DNA of 64,000 nt from Pseudomonas sp. B21-023 (GCF_024749165.1 NZ_CP087190.1:3569501-3633500); one strand, 5' to 3'. Shown: positions 15,882-25,669, counted from the first letter of the stretch. A program made the numbers and translations. Notes: generated from the letters alone by a model not told the origin.

Positions 15882-17299
15882 TCGAACTGCTCGGCGTGGG
15901 TTTGCACCATGGCCGCAAACACTGTTTCAGCGAACTCGACGCGCGCATCGAATGGGGGCAGCGCATCGCCATCATCGGCGACAACGGCAGCGGCAAGTCG
16001 TCACTGCTGCGCCTGCTGCAGGGCAGCCTGGCGCCCAGCGAGGGGCACCTCGAGCGCCACGGCGGTTTGCGTGTCGGCCATGTGGCCCAGGTACTGGACG
16101 GCGAGTCGTCGCTCAGCGGCGGGCAGCGTGTCAACCAGGCATTGAGCCAGGCCCTGGCCCTGGGCCCCGACCTGCTGCTGCTGGACGAGCCGACCAACCA
16201 TCTGGACGCCGCCAACCGCCGCTCGCTGTCGCGCATGCTCGAGCATTTCCACGGCACCCTGGTGCTGGTGACCCACGACGTGGCCCTGATGAACCAGACC
16301 TGTGACACGCTCTGGCACTTGCACCACGGGCGCCTGGATGTGTTCAACGGCAGCTACGCCGACTACATGGCCGAGCGCGACCTGCAGCGCGGCGTGCTCG
16401 ACAAGCGCATCGCCGAGGTGCGCCGCGCCCGCGACGACGCCCACGACTCGCTGATGCAGGAACAGGCCCGCGCCGCCAGCGCCCGCAAGCGCGGGGTCAA
16501 GGCGATTCAGAACAGCAAGTGGGCGACCGTGCGCTCGCCGACCAAGCTGGGCCGCGGCAACACCACCGCCGGGCGCAAGCAGGCGCAGATCCTGCAGCAG
16601 CAGCGCGAGCTCGGCGAGCAACTGGCCGAGCTGCGCCCGGAGCCGGTGATCGTGCCACGCTTCCACCTGCCGGCGACGGGCCAGTCGTCGCGGGTGCTGA
16701 TCCAGGTGCGTGGCGGCAGCGTCGGCTACGCCGACGCGCCGGTGCTCAGCGGCATCGACCTGCAGCTGGACGGCGGCGAACGCCTGGCCCTGACCGGCAA
16801 CAACGGCAGCGGCAAGTCCACCCTGGCGCGGGCGATCCTCGGCGACCCGCGGGTCTGGCGCCGTGGCGACTGGCTGCTGCCGGCGCCCGAGCAGATCGGC
16901 TACATCGACCAGCACTACGACACCCTGCCCGTCGATGCCAATGTGCAGGAAGCCCTGGCGCGACTAGTGCCGGATTGGCCGCTGGAACAGTTACGCGCGC
17001 ACCTGGCGGACTTCCTGTTCCGCCAGGCCGATGCGGTGCAGACTCCGGTGGCTGGGCTGTCCGGCGGCGAGAAGGCACGCCTGTCCCTGGCCTGCATCGC
17101 CGCCCGGCCGCCGCAGCTACTGATCCTCGACGAGCCGACCAACAACCTCGACCTGCGCATGCGCACCCACCTGCTGGAAGTGCTGGTGGACTACCCCAAC
17201 GCGCTGCTGGTGATTTCCCACGACCAGGACTTCCTCGACGGCCTGGGCATCGACCGTCACTTTCACTGCGCCAGGGACCACTCGGCCAAGGGCCAGTAG
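15872..17299 (+). CDS. ABC-F family ATPase, probable ribosomal self-protection
   Basis: 475 aa, two ATP-binding domains and no membrane segments. Domain 1 has GDNGSGKSS, LSGGQ and LLLDEPTNHLD; domain 2 has GNNGSGKST, LSGGEKARL and LLILDEPTNNLD. An about 80-residue basic, coiled inter-domain linker (KRIAEVRRARDD to LAELRPE) matches the P-site tip linker of ABC-F proteins. The distance from Walker A to signature in domain 1 is short, so the arm subdomain seen in EttA is absent, as in Msr/Vga/Lsa-like resistance factors. These displace antibiotics from ribosomes. Its place at the end of an NRPS operon suggests immunity to a translation-targeting product (inference). ATG 15872 overlaps the thioesterase gene. 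Confidence 0.88.
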   Translation: MAMIELLGVGLHHGRKHCFSELDARIEWGQRIAIIGDNGSGKSSLLRLLQGSLAPSEGHLERHGGLRVGHVAQVLDGESSLSGGQRVNQALSQALALGPDLLLLDEPTNHLDAANRRSLSRMLEHFHGTLVLVTHDVALMNQTCDTLWHLHHGRLDVFNGSYADYMAERDLQRGVLDKRIAEVRRARDDAHDSLMQEQARAASARKRGVKAIQNSKWATVRSPTKLGRGNTTAGRKQAQILQQQRELGEQLAELRPEPVIVPRFHLPATGQSSRVLIQVRGGSVGYADAPVLSGIDLQLDGGERLALTGNNGSGKSTLARAILGDPRVWRRGDWLLPAPEQIGYIDQHYDTLPVDANVQEALARLVPDWPLEQLRAHLADFLFRQADAVQTPVAGLSGGEKARLSLACIAARPPQLLILDEPTNNLDLRMRTHLLEVLVDYPNALLVISHDQDFLDGLGIDRHFHCARDHSAKGQ

Positions 17300-17808
17300 C
17301 GGCCCTTGCGTGACTCGTACAAGGTGAAGTGGCGGGCGATGAGGTGGAACGCCGGCGCCTCGGCCGCCTCCGGCAAGGGGCCAGGAAAATCCCGGGACAG
17401 GGTCAAGTGCGGCCGGTAATCGCGCACCTGCGGCTCGATACCCAGGGGCAGCAGCGCCTGCTGCAAGCCGTACACCAGCTGGCGCAGGGCCAGCGGCGCC
17501 TGCTCGGGCGCAAGCACCAACGCCGAAGCCCGCGGCCACACCTGCAACTGGTCGAGGACCAGGCGCAGGTTGGCCTCAGGAAGCCGCAGCGTATCCACCG
17601 CAGCGCACACCGCCGGCACCTGGGCGGCATCGACATCGCCCAGGAACAGCAAGGTGACATGGAAGTTCTCGCTTGGCACCGGCTTGCCGCTGCGCAGGCC
17701 CAGAGCACGCCGCCACTGGCTGATGCCACGGCGCTGTTCGTCGCCCAGCGACAGGGCGAAGAACAGCCGCTTGAAGGGGGCCCCATTAGGACGTGCGTCC
17801 TGAATCAT
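17263..17808 (-). CDS. thpR: RNA 2',3'-cyclic phosphodiesterase
   Basis: 181 aa member of the LigT/2H phosphoesterase family. The two HxT motifs are clear: HVTLLFLG near residue 48 and HLTLSRD near residue 130. The N-terminal RLFFALSLGDEQR is typical of ThpR. The start at 17808 has AAGGA upstream; the longer reading frame lacks a ribosome site. It opens 2',3'-cyclic phosphate RNA ends to 2'-phosphates. It is convergent with the ABC-F gene and overlaps its 3' end by 37 nt, so the NRPS cluster ends here. Confidence 0.92.
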   Translation of the reverse strand: MIQDARPNGAPFKRLFFALSLGDEQRRGISQWRRALGLRSGKPVPSENFHVTLLFLGDVDAAQVPAVCAAVDTLRLPEANLRLVLDQLQVWPRASALVLAPEQAPLALRQLVYGLQQALLPLGIEPQVRDYRPHLTLSRDFPGPLPEAAEAPAFHLIARHFTLYESRKGRYWPLAEWSLAQ

Positions 17809-18024
17809 CGGGAGTTCCTTGCTGGATGGACGGCCACCGGATTGTAAACGCCGGGTCGTCAGAAATACCCACTCATGCGGATGAATCGTTTGCGCAAGCT
17901 GTAGGCCATGCCACCTAAGTCGGGCCGTTTTGTCGTAACAATAAGTACAAACCCTGGCCACGATTGTTTATGCTGGCGGGCTTACGCCATGGCGCATGGC
18001 CATTTTTTCGACAAGTAAACGTCC

Positions 18025-18924
18025 ATGAAAATTGCATTCGTACTGATCTTCGTCCTCTCGATCGCCTATGTTCATCTGCGCGGTCGGGTTCGTCACAAGC
18101 TGACCCGCCAGCTGGGTGACCACTCCAGCTTCCTGGCCCCGGTCAACGCCTTCCTGTACCTGTTCTCCAAGCACCCGGCCAAGCCTTACCTGCCGGTCAG
18201 CGCCTTCCCTGAGCTGCAGGTGCTGCAGGACCACTGGCAGGAGATCCGCAAGGAAGGCCAGCAACTGCTGCAGGCCGGCGAGATCAAGAAGTCCGACAAC
18301 TATGACGATGTCGGCTTCAACTCGTTCTTCAAGACCGGCTGGAAGCGCTTCTACCTGAAGTGGTACGGCGAGAGCCACCCCTCGGCGATGACCCTGTGCC
18401 CGCGTACCACCGAACTGCTGGCCGGCATCGGCACAGTCAAGGCGGCGATGTTCGCCACCCTGCCGCCGGGCGCCAAGCTGGTACGCCACCGTGACCCGTA
18501 CGCCGGCTCCTACCGCTACCACCTGGGCCTGGACACGCCCAACGACGATGGCTGCTACATCGACGTGGACGGCGAGAAGTACTCCTGGCGTGACGGCGAG
18601 GGCGTGGTGTTCGACGAAACCTACATTCACTATGCCGCCAACACCACCGAGCACAACCGCATCATCCTGTTCTGCGACGTCGAGCGTCCACTGAAGTACC
18701 GCTGGGCGTCTGCGTTCAACCGCTGGTTCAGCCGTAACGTGATGGCCGCCGCTGCCGCGCCCAACGATGCCAATGACAAAACCGGCGGCATCAACCGCCT
18801 GTTCACGCGTATCTACAAGATCCGTGAGCGCGGCAAGGCCATGAAAAAGCGCAACCGCACCCGCTACTACCTGGAGAAATGGGCGGTGGTCGCGGCGCTG
18901 GTGCTGGTGTTCATCTACATCTGA
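18025..18924 (+). CDS. lpxO: Lipid A 2-hydroxylase, aspartyl/asparaginyl beta-hydroxylase family
   Basis: 299 aa. A short N-terminal hydrophobic anchor (IAFVLIFVLSIAYVHL) and a C-terminal one (WAVVAALVLVFIYI) bracket a cytoplasmic Fe(II)/2OG hydroxylase domain. Iron ligands lie in LVRHRDPYAGSYRYHLGL (HRD) and in TYIHYAANTTEHNRIIL (H and downstream Arg). This matches LpxO of Pseudomonas and Salmonella, which hydroxylates the secondary acyl chain of lipid A at the inner membrane. It is monocistronic, followed by a REP hairpin. Confidence 0.9.
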   Translation: MKIAFVLIFVLSIAYVHLRGRVRHKLTRQLGDHSSFLAPVNAFLYLFSKHPAKPYLPVSAFPELQVLQDHWQEIRKEGQQLLQAGEIKKSDNYDDVGFNSFFKTGWKRFYLKWYGESHPSAMTLCPRTTELLAGIGTVKAAMFATLPPGAKLVRHRDPYAGSYRYHLGLDTPNDDGCYIDVDGEKYSWRDGEGVVFDETYIHYAANTTEHNRIILFCDVERPLKYRWASAFNRWFSRNVMAAAAAPNDANDKTGGINRLFTRIYKIRERGKAMKKRNRTRYYLEKWAVVAALVLVFIYI

Positions 18925-18939
18925 TCCGGTCGTCATCTT

Positions 18940-18988
18940 CGCGGGGCAACCCCGCTCCTGCCAGCAGTGGGAGCGGGCTTGCCCCGCG
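18940..18988. repeat. REP-like palindrome
   Basis: An imperfect inverted repeat built on CGCGGGGCAA-CCCGCTCC pairing with GGGAGCGGG-CTTGCCCCGCG around AGCAGT. This is the familiar intergenic REP sequence of P. putida-group genomes. It may also act as a bidirectional mRNA 3' end for lpxO. Confidence 0.8.
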
Positions 18989-19072
18989 AGTGTTTTCCCC
19001 GCTGCACATCCCGTCTTCGACTAGCCTGAAAGCTCCTGTTGCCAACCTGACAAGGTGAAGACGAGGAGCATG

Positions 19073-19408
19073 ATGGACTGGGACGCCTACCGTAAGCAGT
19101 TGATGGCCGGCATCGGCGATCTCAAGCAACTCTCCCCCGATACCGTGGCCGGCTACATGACCGCCAGTGGCGCCGGGGCCAAGACCAACCACCTGGACGC
19201 CAAGACCCGCGAGCTGATCTCCCTGGCCGTGGCCGTCACCACCCGCTGCGACGGCTGCATCGCCGTGCATTCGCAGCAGGCGGTCAAGCATGGCGCCACC
19301 CGCGAGGAGATCGCCGAGGCCCTGGGCGTGGCGGTGGCGATGAACGCCGGCGCGGCACTGGTCTACTCGGCCCGAGCCCTGGACGCGATGGGCAAGGCCG
19401 GCGCCTGA
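19073..19408 (+). CDS. AhpD-like/carboxymuconolactone decarboxylase-family protein
   Basis: 111 aa. Contains the alkylhydroperoxidase-type core RELISLAVAVTTRCDGCIAVHS, with the CxxC cysteines and downstream His, then GATREEIAEALGVAVAMNAG. Members of this family are small peroxidase or thiol-redox proteins. GAGGAG lies directly upstream; ATG 19073 gives better spacing than ATG 19070. It stands alone between a REP element and an acetyltransferase gene. Confidence 0.88.
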   Translation: MDWDAYRKQLMAGIGDLKQLSPDTVAGYMTASGAGAKTNHLDAKTRELISLAVAVTTRCDGCIAVHSQQAVKHGATREEIAEALGVAVAMNAGAALVYSARALDAMGKAGA

Positions 19409-19486
19409 CACACCAAGGCGTCGCCGCCCTTGCGCGACGACGCCCTGGCACCCAGACTTGGCGGCTCAGCCCGTGCAGGAACCGCC

Positions 19487-20056
19487 ATGATCCAGATTCG
19501 CCCCATGACCCCGGAAGACTTCGAGCGCTTCTGGCCGACCTTCCAGGCCATTGTCCAGGCTCGCCAGACCTATGCCTTCGACCCCGCTCTTAATATCGAC
19601 CAGGCCCGCACGCTGTGGCTGGAGAGCCCGTTGCGCACCCTGGTGGCCGAGGCAGATGGCGAACTGCTCGGTTCCTACTTCCTCAAGGCCAATGCCGCCG
19701 GGCCCGGAGCGCACGTGGGCAACTGCGGCTACATGGTGTGCGAAAACGCCCGTGGCCGTGGCGTGGCCAGGCTGATGTGCGAGCATTCGCAGAAGCTCGC
19801 CCGCCAGGAAGGCTTCCTGGCCCTGCAGTTCAATTCGGTGGTGGCGACCAACGAAGTGGCCGTGGCGCTGTGGCACAAGCTCGGCTTCGAGACCGTCGGC
19901 CGCCTGCCCAAGGCCTACCGCCATGCTGAACTCGGCCTGGTCGACTGCCTGGTGATGTACAAGTGGCTGGCCGACGAGCCGGTGGTGGAGAAACCGCCGC
20001 TGTTGATCGGGCGCAAGAACATCGAAGCGCGGGTGTCGCGGCGACGCGGTCGCTAG
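19487..20056 (+). CDS. GNAT-family N-acetyltransferase
   Basis: 189 aa with a GNAT core: [16 protein letters not shown] at the N-terminus, the acetyl-CoA loop [15 protein letters not shown] (RGRGVA) and the C-terminal [23 protein letters not shown] 19487 is used because the protein then begins at the conserved first strand. The substrate is unknown, probably a small molecule or amino acid. A hairpin terminator follows. Confidence 0.88.
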   Translation: MIQIRPMTPEDFERFWPTFQAIVQARQTYAFDPALNIDQARTLWLESPLRTLVAEADGELLGSYFLKANAAGPGAHVGNCGYMVCENARGRGVARLMCEHSQKLARQEGFLALQFNSVVATNEVAVALWHKLGFETVGRLPKAYRHAELGLVDCLVMYKWLADEPVVEKPPLLIGRKNIEARVSRRRGR

Positions 20057-20067
20057 CGGCTGCTACA

Positions 20068-20088
20068 GCGGGCCGCCGAGCGGCCCGC
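20068..20088 (+). terminator. Hairpin after acetyltransferase gene
   Basis: GCGGGCCG pairs with CGGCCCGC around a 5-nt loop, 12 nt after the stop codon; no strong T-run. Confidence 0.5.
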
Positions 20089-20210
20089 CCCTGCCCCTTG
20101 CCGGGTCATCACCCGGCAAAACACTGCAGCACGTCAACGACGCGGTCGCGTCAAGCTGCCACACTAGGGCCATTGCCTTTCGTGCCTGTGTGAAGGAACA
20201 CCCCCTCCCC

Positions 20211-22040
20211 ATGAACCATGAGCTGCTCTGGGTCCTTGGCCTGCTGGCCGTCGTCGTCACCCTGTTCATCCTCAACCGCCCGCGCATGGACGTGGTCGCC
20301 CTGCTGGTGATCGTCGCCCTGCCGCTGTCGGGCATCCTCACCGTGGAGCAGGCCATGGCCGGCTTCAGCGACCCCAACGTGGTGCTGATCGCAGCCCTGT
20401 TCGTGATCGGCGAAGGGCTGGTGCGCACCGGCATCGCCTACCGCATCGGCGAATGGATGAGCGAGCGCGCCGGCAACAGCGAGGCGCGCCTGCTGGTGCT
20501 GCTGATGGTGGCCGTGGCCGGCCTGGGTTCGGTGATGAGTTCCACCGGCGTGGTGGCGATCTTCATCCCGGTGGTGCTGAGCATTGCCGCGCGCCAGCAG
20601 CTTTCGCCCAGCCGGCTGATGATGCCGCTGAGCTTCGCCGGCCTGATCAGTGGCATGCTGAGCCTGGTGGCGACACCGCCGAACGTGGTGGTGCACAGCG
20701 AGCTGGTGCGCCACGGCGAGAGCGGCTTCGGCTTTTTCAGCTTCACCCCCTTTGGCCTGGTGGTGCTGATGCTCGGTATCGGCTACATGCTGCTGACCCG
20801 CCACTGGCTCAACGGCGAGGTGCGCAAGGACGGCCGGGTCGAAAGCCGCCGCACCCTGCTCGACCTGGTGCTGGACTACAAACTCAACGGCCGCGAGCGC
20901 CGCCTGCGCATCCGCCCCCATTCGCCGCTGATCGGCCATACCCTCGGCGAGCTGGAGCTGCGCACCCGCCACGGCGCCAACGTGATCGGCATCGAACGCC
21001 AGCACAAGTTCACCACCCGGGTGATCGGCGCCGACTCCGGCACCTTGCTGCAGCAGGGCGACGTACTGTTGCTGGACCTGTTCGCCAACCGCGACGACCT
21101 GCGCAGCCTGTGCCAGACCATGCTGCTTGAGCCCCTGCACTTCAAGGCCGCCTACTTCATCGACCAGTCCCAGGAACTGGGCATGGCAGAGATATCGCTG
21201 CCGCCGGGCTCACAACTGATCGGCAAGAACATCCTCGAGCTGGCCTTTCGCACCCGCTACGACCTCAACGTGGTCGGCCTGCGCCGTGACCAGCAAGCCA
21301 TCGAAGGGCAACTGGTGGAAGAAAAGCTGCGCCTGGGCGACACCCTGCTGGTGGTCGGCCCGTGGAAGGCGGTGCGCCAGCTGCAGGGCAAGCCGCGCGA
21401 CTTCCTGGTACTGAGCCTGCCGGCGGAAATCGACCAGGTCGCGCCGGCACGCGCCCGGGCACCCTATGCGCTGATCAGCCTGGCGGTAATGGTCGGGCTG
21501 ATGGTCAGCGGCCTGGTGCCCAACGTCATCGCCGCGCTGATCGGCTGCCTGCTGATGGGCGCCGGGCGCTGCATCGACATGAACAGCGCCTACCGCGCCA
21601 TCCACTGGCAGAGCCTGGTGCTGATCGTCGGCATGCTGCCCTTTGCCCTGGCCCTGCAGAAGACCGGCGGCATCGACCTGGCCGTCGGTGCGCTGGTCGG
21701 TGCGCTCGGCGGCGCCGGGCCCAGCGTGATCCTCGCCTGCCTGTTCGCGGTGACGGCGCTGATCGGGCTGTTCATCTCCAATACCGCCACCGCGGTGCTG
21801 ATGGCCCCGGTGGCGGTGAGCACCGCGCAGCAGCTGGGCATGTCGCCCTACCCGTTCGCCATGACCGTGGCCCTGGCGGCGTCGGCGGCGTTCATGACGC
21901 CGGTGTCGTCTCCGGTCAACACCCTGGTGCTGGGGCCCGGCCAGTACCGCTTCGCCGACTTCGTCAAGGTCGGCGTGCCGTTCACCCTGCTGGTGATGCT
22001 GGTGACCGTGCTGATGGTGCCGTGGGTGTTCGAGCTGTAG
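20211..22040 (+). CDS. SLC13-family permease with two TrkA-C domains
   Basis: About 609 aa inner-membrane anion symporter. Two blocks of transmembrane helices (about 1-200 and 420-609) flank two cytosolic TrkA-C/RCK-C regions: [19 protein letters not shown], and [20 protein letters not shown]. The N-terminal [19 protein letters not shown] and the helical hairpin near [13 protein letters not shown] fit the DASS/SLC13 fold. Such carriers take up sulfate, dicarboxylates or related anions; the substrate here is not evident. ATG 20211 is preferred (AAGGA at 20193); GTG 20190 is an alternative. Followed by 130 nt without a gene. Confidence 0.88.
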   Translation: MNHELLWVLGLLAVVVTLFILNRPRMDVVALLVIVALPLSGILTVEQAMAGFSDPNVVLIAALFVIGEGLVRTGIAYRIGEWMSERAGNSEARLLVLLMVAVAGLGSVMSSTGVVAIFIPVVLSIAARQQLSPSRLMMPLSFAGLISGMLSLVATPPNVVVHSELVRHGESGFGFFSFTPFGLVVLMLGIGYMLLTRHWLNGEVRKDGRVESRRTLLDLVLDYKLNGRERRLRIRPHSPLIGHTLGELELRTRHGANVIGIERQHKFTTRVIGADSGTLLQQGDVLLLDLFANRDDLRSLCQTMLLEPLHFKAAYFIDQSQELGMAEISLPPGSQLIGKNILELAFRTRYDLNVVGLRRDQQAIEGQLVEEKLRLGDTLLVVGPWKAVRQLQGKPRDFLVLSLPAEIDQVAPARARAPYALISLAVMVGLMVSGLVPNVIAALIGCLLMGAGRCIDMNSAYRAIHWQSLVLIVGMLPFALALQKTGGIDLAVGALVGALGGAGPSVILACLFAVTALIGLFISNTATAVLMAPVAVSTAQQLGMSPYPFAMTVALAASAAFMTPVSSPVNTLVLGPGQYRFADFVKVGVPFTLLVMLVTVLMVPWVFEL

Positions 22041-22170
22041 TCGTGGGCACGATCCGGGCCGATTGCGGCGAATTGACATCAATTGATCAGTTGAAAGACA
22101 CTGACACGACATCGTCCCAGGTGCCTACAGCCGTTTTCCTGGATTCTGTCTTCGCTTGTCGGTCGAGCCC

Positions 22171-23574
22171 ATGGTGTCTCCAGTTCCGTCACGCCTGCTA
22201 CCCCCGCTGATTCTGTTCGGCTTGACCCTGGCGCTGACTCTGGGCGGCATCCTCGCCCGCCCCATCGAATCACTGTCGCTGTTCTGGCCGGTGAACGCGG
22301 TACTCGCCGGCGTGCTGCTACGCAACCCACGCCAAGCCAGCCCCGGCGGCTTTGCCCTGGTCTATCTGGCCATGGTCGGTGCCGACCTGGCCTGCGGCAG
22401 CGCCTGGCGCCCGGCCTTGTGGTTCAACCTGTGCAACCTCGGCGCCATCGCCACCATCTGGTACCTGATGGCTCGGCTGCCGCGCGTGCATCGTCGCCTG
22501 CGCACCCCGCACGGCACCCTGTGCCTGTTCGGTGCCTGCGCCGTCGGTGCGGTGGTCGCCGCGAGCCTGGCCTGCGTAATGGCCGCGCCGTGGTTCGAAC
22601 AATCGCTGCGCGCCACCTGGCTGGCCTGGTTCAGCGAACAGTTCTCCACCAGCGTGCTGGTCCTGCCGGTGCTGCTCACCGCGCCATCGCCCAGGGCCCT
22701 GACCCGCCCCGGCTGCACCGGCCAGACGGTGCGCCTGGCGCCGTTGCTGGTGCTGTTCGCCTCGCTGAGCGTCAGTATCGTCTTCGGCGGGCCCGGCGCC
22801 ATCGCTTTCCCGATTGCCGCGCTGTTGTGGTGCGCGCTCAGCTATTCGCCCTTTCTCGTGTCGCTGCTGGCCCTCACCGCGGGCAGCACGTTGATCGTCG
22901 CCGTGGCGCAGAACCTCATGCATTTCAACATCCCGCAGAGCGAGTCGGGGGTCACTACCTTGATGTCGGCGCGCCTGGGCATCGCCATGCTGGTGCTCGG
23001 CCCGCTGGTGCTGGCCTGCGTCAGCAGCGCCAACCGCAGCCTGATGGCGCGCCTGGCGCACCAGGCGACCATCGACCACCTGACCGGGGCCCTCAGCCGC
23101 AGCGCCTTCATCCGCCGCGCCCACGCCCTGCTCGACAACCGCCAGCAAGCGCCGCTGACCTTGATGATGCTCGACATCGATCACTTCAAGACCATCAACG
23201 ACCAGCATGGCCACGCAATCGGCGACCAGGTGCTGCGCCAGTTCGCCATGACCCTGCAGGACCAGTTGCACGATGGCGAGCTGTTCGCCCGCCTGGGCGG
23301 CGAGGAGTTCGTCATCGTCGTGCCGGGGCTGGCGCCGGAGCTGGCCAGGTTCACCGCCGAGCGCCTGCGCCGGGCGGTGCAGGACCAGCACATCGCGCAG
23401 CCCGGGCAGTCGCTGCGGATCACCGTGAGCATCGGTGTGAGCGGTTGCGCCGCCGGCACCCCGGCACCCAGCCTGGACGTGCTGCTGGCCAGCGCCGACC
23501 AGGCGCTCTACCGGGCCAAGGCCCAGGGCCGTAACCGTGTCGAACAAGCCGATGGGCAGCGCCAGGTGGTGTGA
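22171..23574 (+). CDS. Diguanylate cyclase with MASE1-type membrane sensor
   Basis: 467 aa. The N-terminal 290 residues form about eight hydrophobic helices of MASE1 type (SLFWPVNAVLAGVLL, ADLACGSAWRPALWFNLCNL). The C-terminal GGDEF domain has the active-site loop RLGGEEF, a metal-binding DIDHFKTIND and the closing QALYRAKAQGRNRV. The intact GGEEF signature predicts synthesis of cyclic di-GMP in response to an unknown membrane signal. I see no RxxD inhibitory site at the usual position five residues before GGEEF. Start ATG 22171; a TTG at 22156 is in frame. It ends 1 nt before the convergent TSUP gene. Confidence 0.9.
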   Translation: MVSPVPSRLLPPLILFGLTLALTLGGILARPIESLSLFWPVNAVLAGVLLRNPRQASPGGFALVYLAMVGADLACGSAWRPALWFNLCNLGAIATIWYLMARLPRVHRRLRTPHGTLCLFGACAVGAVVAASLACVMAAPWFEQSLRATWLAWFSEQFSTSVLVLPVLLTAPSPRALTRPGCTGQTVRLAPLLVLFASLSVSIVFGGPGAIAFPIAALLWCALSYSPFLVSLLALTAGSTLIVAVAQNLMHFNIPQSESGVTTLMSARLGIAMLVLGPLVLACVSSANRSLMARLAHQATIDHLTGALSRSAFIRRAHALLDNRQQAPLTLMMLDIDHFKTINDQHGHAIGDQVLRQFAMTLQDQLHDGELFARLGGEEFVIVVPGLAPELARFTAERLRRAVQDQHIAQPGQSLRITVSIGVSGCAAGTPAPSLDVLLASADQALYRAKAQGRNRVEQADGQRQVV

Positions 23575-23575
23575 G

Positions 23576-24337
23576 TCAACCGGCCAGCAGGTCCCAGCTC
23601 AGCTTGGCGATCAGCACGCACAGCAGCACCAGGAACAGCCCCCGCACGAACCCGGCGCCCTTGCGCACCGCTAGCCAGGTGCCGGTCAGCGCGCCAAGGA
23701 CATTGAACAGCGCCATCGGCAGCGCAATGGCCCACAGCACATTGCCCGACGGGATGAAGAACACCAGCGCAGCCAGGTTGGTGGCGATGTTGACCAGCTT
23801 CGCCGAGGCCGAGGCATGCAGGAAATCCAGGGCGAAGAAGCGGATGAACAGGAAGATCAGGAAACTGCCGGTGCCAGGCCCGAACAGCCCGTCATAGAAG
23901 CCGATGGCGCCACCGATCAGCACCGCCAGGCACTGTTCCTTGCGGCCGATGGCCATGGGTTTGTGCAGGGTGCCGAAATCCTTCTTGCAGAAGGTGTAGA
24001 TGGCCATCAGCACGATCAGCGCCAGCACCATCGGGCGCATCACGCTCGCCGGCACCAAGGATACGGTGGCCGCGCCGAGGAACGACATCACGAAGGCGCT
24101 CAGCGCCGCGGGCACGATCAACCCCCAGTCCAGCTTGACCTTGCGGATGAACGAACGCGCCGCGAACGTGGTACCGCACACCGAGGCCAGCTTGTTGCTG
24201 CCCAGCAGTGCCGCCGGCTGGGCGTTGGGCAGCACGTTGAACAGCGCGGGGATCTGGATCAGCCCGCCGCCACCGACGGCAGCGTCGATCAGGCCAGCGG
24301 CGAAGGCAAACAGCGAAAGCAGGGCAATATCCATCAT
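23576..24337 (-). CDS. TSUP (TauE/SafE) family sulfite/organosulfur exporter
   Basis: 253 aa with eight hydrophobic helices and the family's GLIDAAVGGGGLIQIPALF near the N-terminus and IGFYDGLFGPGTGSFLIF in the second half. These inner-membrane carriers move sulfite, sulfoacetate or similar anions. It is transcribed divergently from a LysR gene 101 nt away, which probably regulates it. Two adjacent ATG codons are possible starts. Confidence 0.9.
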   Translation of the reverse strand: MMDIALLSLFAFAAGLIDAAVGGGGLIQIPALFNVLPNAQPAALLGSNKLASVCGTTFAARSFIRKVKLDWGLIVPAALSAFVMSFLGAATVSLVPASVMRPMVLALIVLMAIYTFCKKDFGTLHKPMAIGRKEQCLAVLIGGAIGFYDGLFGPGTGSFLIFLFIRFFALDFLHASASAKLVNIATNLAALVFFIPSGNVLWAIALPMALFNVLGALTGTWLAVRKGAGFVRGLFLVLLCVLIAKLSWDLLAG

Positions 24338-24438
24338 CTCGAAGGTCCAGGCGGCACAAAACAGGCTGCCAGACTAATCAAAGCGCCGCGCTTGTGTTGA
24401 AATGCCATATTGCGAAAACTGCAACAAGGAGCCCTTGC

Positions 24439-25356
24439 ATGGCCCTGGACATGCTGCGTGAAATACAAGCGTTCGTCAGCGTTGCGCACAAGCGCAGCTT
24501 TGTCAGCGCCGCCCGTGCCCTGGGCCGTTCGCCCAGCGCAGTAACTCGTGCGGTGCAGGCGCTGGAGGACAACAGCGGCGCCAAGCTGTTCAACCGCAGC
24601 GCCAGCGCCGTGTCATTGACCGAGGCCGGCGAGCGTCTGCTGCCTCACGCCGAACGCTTGCTGGATGTGCAACGGGATGCCGCCGACGAGTTGGCCGCGC
24701 TGACCGGCAACGCCAAGGGCTGGATCCGCCTGGCCGCGCCCGAGGTTCTGGCCCAGCAGATATTGCCAGGAGTGCTGGCCGAGTTCTCTCGTCGCCACCC
24801 TCACGTCACCCTCGACGTGCAGTACAGCGATCAGGTTCTGGATCCGCTGCAAGGCAAGCTGGACTTCGTGATCCGCGGAGCCTTCCCACAGTCCAGCGAA
24901 CTGATCGGCTACCCGCTATGGCGTTACCGCCGCCACCTGTACGCCAGTCCTGAGTACCTGGCGCAGGCCGGCACGCCCCAAGGGCTGGAAGACCTGGAAC
25001 GGCATGCGCTGATCCTGCATACCGCACCGCGCATCCTCAAGGCCTGGCATTTCAGCAAGGATGGGCGCATCTCCAGCCTGCGCCCACGGCCGCGGCTGCG
25101 CCTGGGCTCAGGGGTGGCAGTACTGCAAACCACCCTGGCGGGCGCCGGCATCGCGCGGCTGGCCGATTGGCTGGGGGAACCGGAGGTGCGAGCCGGACGG
25201 TTGGTGCGGGTCTGCCCCGATTTTCACCTGACATCCAGCACCGGGCACGACCCGCAGATGCATGCCGTGTACCCCGCCGGCGACCTTCCGGCACGGGCTC
25301 GCGAGCTGCTGCAGGCCCTGCGCGATGCCCGTCCGCGCCTATGGGAACAGCCCTGA
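24439..25356 (+). CDS. LysR-family transcriptional regulator
   Basis: 305 aa. N-terminal winged HTH: LREIQAFVSVAHKRSFVSAA, then GRSPSAVTRAVQALEDNSGAKLFNR with VSLTEAGERLLPH. A LysR substrate-binding domain follows, of the type seen in the CrgA/DsdC-like subgroup. AAGGAG lies 8 nt before ATG 24439. Divergent from the TSUP exporter gene, which is its likely target; the inducer is unknown. Confidence 0.92.
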   Translation: MALDMLREIQAFVSVAHKRSFVSAARALGRSPSAVTRAVQALEDNSGAKLFNRSASAVSLTEAGERLLPHAERLLDVQRDAADELAALTGNAKGWIRLAAPEVLAQQILPGVLAEFSRRHPHVTLDVQYSDQVLDPLQGKLDFVIRGAFPQSSELIGYPLWRYRRHLYASPEYLAQAGTPQGLEDLERHALILHTAPRILKAWHFSKDGRISSLRPRPRLRLGSGVAVLQTTLAGAGIARLADWLGEPEVRAGRLVRVCPDFHLTSSTGHDPQMHAVYPAGDLPARARELLQALRDARPRLWEQP

Positions 25357-25477
25357 ACAGGCCTGCTCAATTTCTGCTCAATCTAACAGAGTGCCTGCCA
25401 ATACTGGCCTGTAGCGTTTTATCCACAGACCTACCCACGATTTTTGTGGACAGTTTCCGCAAGCCTTGAAGGAAAAA

Positions 25478-25669
25478 TTACAAGCGCAGCAAGGCCACGT
25501 TGGCCAGCTTGACCAACTCGATCCATTCGCTTGCGCTGATCACACCGGAACGCTCCAACTCTTCGGCACGGCGCAGTGCCTGATCGTAGTCCTCTTCGTG
25601 GAGGATGCCCTCGCCGAGAAAACGACCGCGCCACTCCAGCATCGCTGCAGTGCCTTTCTTGCATTCCAT
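25478..25669 (-). CDS. Small conserved Pseudomonas-type protein (63 aa)
   Basis: Acidic, helical 63-aa protein with no signal or membrane segment. Its core (GRFLGEGILHEEDYDQALRR, then SASEWIELVKLANVALL) closely matches the product at 34922-35131 in this window (GRYLGAGVLRESEYDQAL, SSTEWIAMVRQANAALL), so they are paralogues. ATG 25669 is used because GGAGA lies upstream; a longer frame would need a TTG start. Function unknown. Confidence 0.75.
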   Translation of the reverse strand: MECKKGTAAMLEWRGRFLGEGILHEEDYDQALRRAEELERSGVISASEWIELVKLANVALLRL

